Shown piece by piece: positions 3,849 through 6,589 of a stretch of DNA of 6,589 nucleotides (positions are counted from its first letter, which is position 1; the number at the start of each line of letters is the position of its first letter). A model generated the notes under the pieces. It saw only the letters and a program-made list of their open reading frames with translations. It ran no database searches and was not told the origin of the DNA. The translations under genes were made by a program, and so were the position numbers. This stretch comes from Candidatus Aminicenantota bacterium (GTDB lineage: Bacteria > Acidobacteriota > Aminicenantia > Aminicenantales > Aminicenantaceae): positions 1 through 6,589 of the forward strand of contig JAGLRY010000399.1 of NCBI GenBank assembly GCA_023135995.1, read 5' to 3'.

Positions 3849-6589
3849 ATGAAGTGTCCGAAATGTCAGACGGATAACCTCGAGGATTCGCGCTTCTGCA
3901 GCCAGTGCGCAGCCGCATTCGATACCGCAACAGATGAACCAGCTGAAGCTGTAAAAGCCAAATCCTTTGATACCTCTCAGGATGAATTCAGTGAAGCGAC
4001 CAGAACTATAGAAACAGCTACGCGGAGCCTTGCGAAAGGAACGATTATTGCCGAGAAATACAGGATTGTCGAAAAGTTGGGCGAAGGGGGAATGGGTATT
4101 GTCTACAAGGCTCTAGACTTGACGCTCAACCGGGATGTGGCTCTAAAATTTCTCCCTCCGGAATACACACGCGATAAAGATGCACGGGAGCGTTTTGTTC
4201 GAGAGGCAAAGGCTGCATCCGCGCTCGATCATCCCAACATCTGCACTGTCCATGAGATCAACAAGACTGAAGATGAACAGGTCTTCATTGTCATGGCTTA
4301 CTATGAAGGACAGAGTCTCAAAGGAAAGATCAAGCGTGGTCCTATGAAGCAGAGGGAAGTCATTGACATCGCGCTCCAAGTGGCACAAGGAATTTCCGCT
4401 GCGCATAAAAAGGGGATCATTCACAGGGATGTGAAACCCACCAACATCATGATCACAAATGAAGGTGCTGCAAAAGTTCTGGATTTTGGTATTGCAAAAC
4501 TCAGCGGACAGGAGGGACTGACCCGGCCTCTGTCCACGGTTGGCACTGTGTCGTACATGTCACCCGAACAGGCCCGTGGAGAAACGGTGGATGTCCGGAC
4601 AGATATCTGGTCGTTGGGCATTGTTTTGTATGAAATGATAACCGGGCGGCTGCCTTTTAAGGGAGACAATACACAGGCCATTTTATACTCTGTGATGAAT
4701 GAAGAACCCCGATCCGTGAAGGATCTTCGGTCCGAAATTCCTTCAGAGTTGGAACACATCATACAAAAGGCTCTTGAAAAAGATCCCAAGAAGAGGTTTT
4801 CTTCCGGACGGGAATTGGCTGCAGAACTTGAGGATTTAAAGTTACGTTTGACTTTGGGGAAAGTTCCTGTTTTTAGACCGAGGTACTTGTTCAGGTCGCG
4901 AAAGCGAGTGATGATCGCCGGCGCGATCTGTATGCTGGTGCTTGCGGTGATTTTTATCGCATGGATACTGACTCGGCCCAGCCTGGCTTTTGAGGAGCGT
5001 GACAAGCTGCTTGTAGCAGATGTCGATAACCAGACCGGAGAGGCTGTATTCGATCTAGCGTTGAGAGTGGCGATCGAGGCGGACCTCCAGCAGTCGCCCT
5101 TCGCCCGGATATTCGACAAGAGCGAGGTCGCTGAAACTCTGCGCTTGATGCGTAAGGATCCGAGTTCTCTTATCGATGAAGAGTTGGGCATGGGGATCTG
5201 CCGATTTGCTGGCGTGCGGGCCTTGATCCTTCCCCGGATCCTTTCGGCAGGAGAGGCCTATGAGCTGCAAGCGATTTTGATCGATCCTGTTAAGATGCGG
5301 CATGTGGACAGGATCCGCGTGACCGCACTCGGCCAGGAGGAGGTCCTTCTCCATGCGATCGATGAGTTGGCGCGTGAAGTCCGTTCCAGTTTGGGAGAAT
5401 CCATAGGGTCGATCGAAGAGGCGGATGCGCCTGTCGTAAAGGTGACAACTTCGTCATGGGAAGCCCTCCAGTATCTGGCGATGGGGCAGAAAAACCGTAG
5501 AGCGGGTCAGTTTAAAGAGGCTGAAGGATTTTATAATCTGGCCATCGAGAAAGATCCACATTTTGCCTCGGCAAAGGGGGCCCTTGGATTAATTCTCATC
5601 CAGTTCTTGAATCAGAAGGAAAAAGGCCAGGAGATGCTCCGGCAAGCTTTACAGGATGCAGAGGGCCTGCCGCAGCAGGAATACCTCATGATCAAAGCTG
5701 TCAACAAGTGGTATGTGGACGAGGATTTTAATGGGGCTTTGGAGGAATATCATATAGTCAGAGAACTCTATCCTGACCTCTGGACCGCTTACAATAATCC
5801 CGGTGTTATCCTCAGAGGGCTCGGCCGATTTGATGAAGCCATCACTATGTTCGAAAAGGCCGCAGAGCTTGCTCCTCGGGCAAGTACGCCTCTTGCAAAC
5901 CTCTGGTTCACACATCTGAACTATAAAAAAGATCCCCGCGCAGCTGAGGAAATTGGGAGGCGTTTGATAGAGCTCGGTCCTGAGATCGCTTACTGTCATC
6001 ATTTTTTTGGATACAGTCTAGCGGCACAAGCAAGGTTTGAGGAGGCATTAGACGTCTACAAGAAGACTATTGAGATCGAACCGAACCATCCTTATGGCAG
6101 ACCCAATCTGGCTCATCTGTTGCTTGCTACGGACAGAGCTGAAGAAGCCATTCCGCATTACCGCGAGGTGCGTGTGCTTGTCAGCCAGGGACAGATACAC
6201 GGGACTTATGTGAGCTCCAGTTTGGACTTGGCCATCGCCATCAAGTTTGCTGGAGATGAGGAAATGACAAAAAAAGTGGCTGCTGAGGGGAAGGAAGCTC
6301 ACCTGAAAACTATGGAAGAGATGGCACCGAATGCACAGCTCTTCTTAGTCATGGCCCTTCTTGATGTTGTGAGTGGAGATCTTGAAGAAGCAGAGGAGTA
6401 TGTAAGAAAAGCCCATGAGGTGGGAATAATCGGTCCCCATTCGACAATGAACCTGGCTGAATATTACGCTCTTTTAGGAAAAAAGGAATTGGCCATAGAA
6501 ACGCTTAAGAAAGCCTTTGAATTGGGCTACTCTGATCCCTACTTCCCCTTGATCATTCCGGCATTCCAGCCCATTCGATTCGAACCGGA
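3849..6589 (+). CDS. Zn-ribbon Ser/Thr protein kinase with membrane anchor, sensor domain and TPR repeats (3' end cut)
   Basis: The frame is open for 913 codons to the window edge; family lengths suggest only a short tail is missing. A Zn-ribbon (Cys3, Cys6, Cys17, Cys20) is followed by a low-complexity acidic/Thr-rich linker (about 24-62). A complete Hanks-type kinase domain spans about 71-330: glycine loop G-E-G-G-M-G (78-83), Lys100, Glu119, H192-R-D194, Asn199, D212-F-G, and S-P-E (238-240). One membrane helix lies at about 354-374. Beyond it, residues about 385-525 match the domain found in Acidobacteriota kinases (V-D-N-Q-T-G-E-A-V-F-D, then L-Q-Q-S-P-F). About ten TPR-like repeats (about 537-895) complete the protein and are expected outside the cytoplasm. 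TPR 4 has Pro651 where a helix-favouring residue is usual. The kinase should phosphorylate cytoplasmic Ser/Thr targets in response to something bound outside. An in-frame TGA at 3843 excludes an earlier start; the ribosome site AGAGAG (3834-3839) is weak. Targets are unknown. Confidence 0.93.
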   Translation, partial: MKCPKCQTDNLEDSRFCSQCAAAFDTATDEPAEAVKAKSFDTSQDEFSEATRTIETATRSLAKGTIIAEKYRIVEKLGEGGMGIVYKALDLTLNRDVALKFLPPEYTRDKDARERFVREAKAASALDHPNICTVHEINKTEDEQVFIVMAYYEGQSLKGKIKRGPMKQREVIDIALQVAQGISAAHKKGIIHRDVKPTNIMITNEGAAKVLDFGIAKLSGQEGLTRPLSTVGTVSYMSPEQARGETVDVRTDIWSLGIVLYEMITGRLPFKGDNTQAILYSVMNEEPRSVKDLRSEIPSELEHIIQKALEKDPKKRFSSGRELAAELEDLKLRLTLGKVPVFRPRYLFRSRKRVMIAGAICMLVLAVIFIAWILTRPSLAFEERDKLLVADVDNQTGEAVFDLALRVAIEADLQQSPFARIFDKSEVAETLRLMRKDPSSLIDEELGMGICRFAGVRALILPRILSAGEAYELQAILIDPVKMRHVDRIRVTALGQEEVLLHAIDELAREVRSSLGESIGSIEEADAPVVKVTTSSWEALQYLAMGQKNRRAGQFKEAEGFYNLAIEKDPHFASAKGALGLILIQFLNQKEKGQEMLRQALQDAEGLPQQEYLMIKAVNKWYVDEDFNGALEEYHIVRELYPDLWTAYNNPGVILRGLGRFDEAITMFEKAAELAPRASTPLANLWFTHLNYKKDPRAAEEIGRRLIELGPEIAYCHHFFGYSLAAQARFEEALDVYKKTIEIEPNHPYGRPNLAHLLLATDRAEEAIPHYREVRVLVSQGQIHGTYVSSSLDLAIAIKFAGDEEMTKKVAAEGKEAHLKTMEEMAPNAQLFLVMALLDVVSGDLEEAEEYVRKAHEVGIIGPHSTMNLAEYYALLGKKELAIETLKKAFELGYSDPYFPLIIPAFQPIRFEP

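Noticed and set aside
4421..5191. 256-codon minus-strand open frame
   Set aside because: It lies antisense to the Ser/Thr kinase, whose catalytic motifs are all intact, and its Ser/Arg-rich product resembles no family.

Overview
The window fits a mesophilic, moderate-GC (by eye in the upper 40s percent) Gram-negative-type bacterium. It most resembles the Acidobacteriota, and the Aminicenantes group is a reasonable guess. The argument rests on gene types rather than a marker gene. It includes a Zn-ribbon Ser/Thr kinase with an extracytoplasmic domain of the type common in Acidobacteriota (the 'N-T-G-x-x-V-F-D' and 'L-x-x-S-P-F' pattern) followed by TPRs. It also includes a LytS/LytTR two-component pair and an exported ankyrin-repeat hydrolase. 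Taxonomy is an inference.

Layout. Bases 1-198 hold no convincing complete gene. They contain one well-formed ribosome site leading into a 16-codon signal-peptide-like stub (165-215). Bases 199-1812 (minus strand) encode an exported protein of about eight ankyrin repeats fused to a metallo-beta-lactamase-fold domain. Bases 1813-2004 form a divergent regulatory region. It carries a good promoter and ribosome site for the ankyrin gene, a 14-bp palindrome in that gene's leader, and three direct repeats at an exact 21-bp period. Bases 2005-3018 and 3019-3735 (plus strand) are a LytS/YehU-type membrane histidine kinase and a LytTR response regulator, with no base between them. Bases 3736-3848 hold a TTGACA-type promoter and a second direct-repeat pair. 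From 3849 to the window end runs a large Ser/Thr protein kinase, cut off by the edge after 913 codons.

How they may work together. The kinase-regulator pair is a standard sensing unit. LytTR regulators typically bind direct repeats about two helical turns apart, and the three 21-bp-spaced repeats lie just upstream of both the pair's own operon and the -35 box of the divergent ankyrin-hydrolase gene. The simplest model is that this regulator controls the exported hydrolase, itself, or both. This is inference from geometry. The Ser/Thr kinase has its own promoter and is probably a separate transcription unit.
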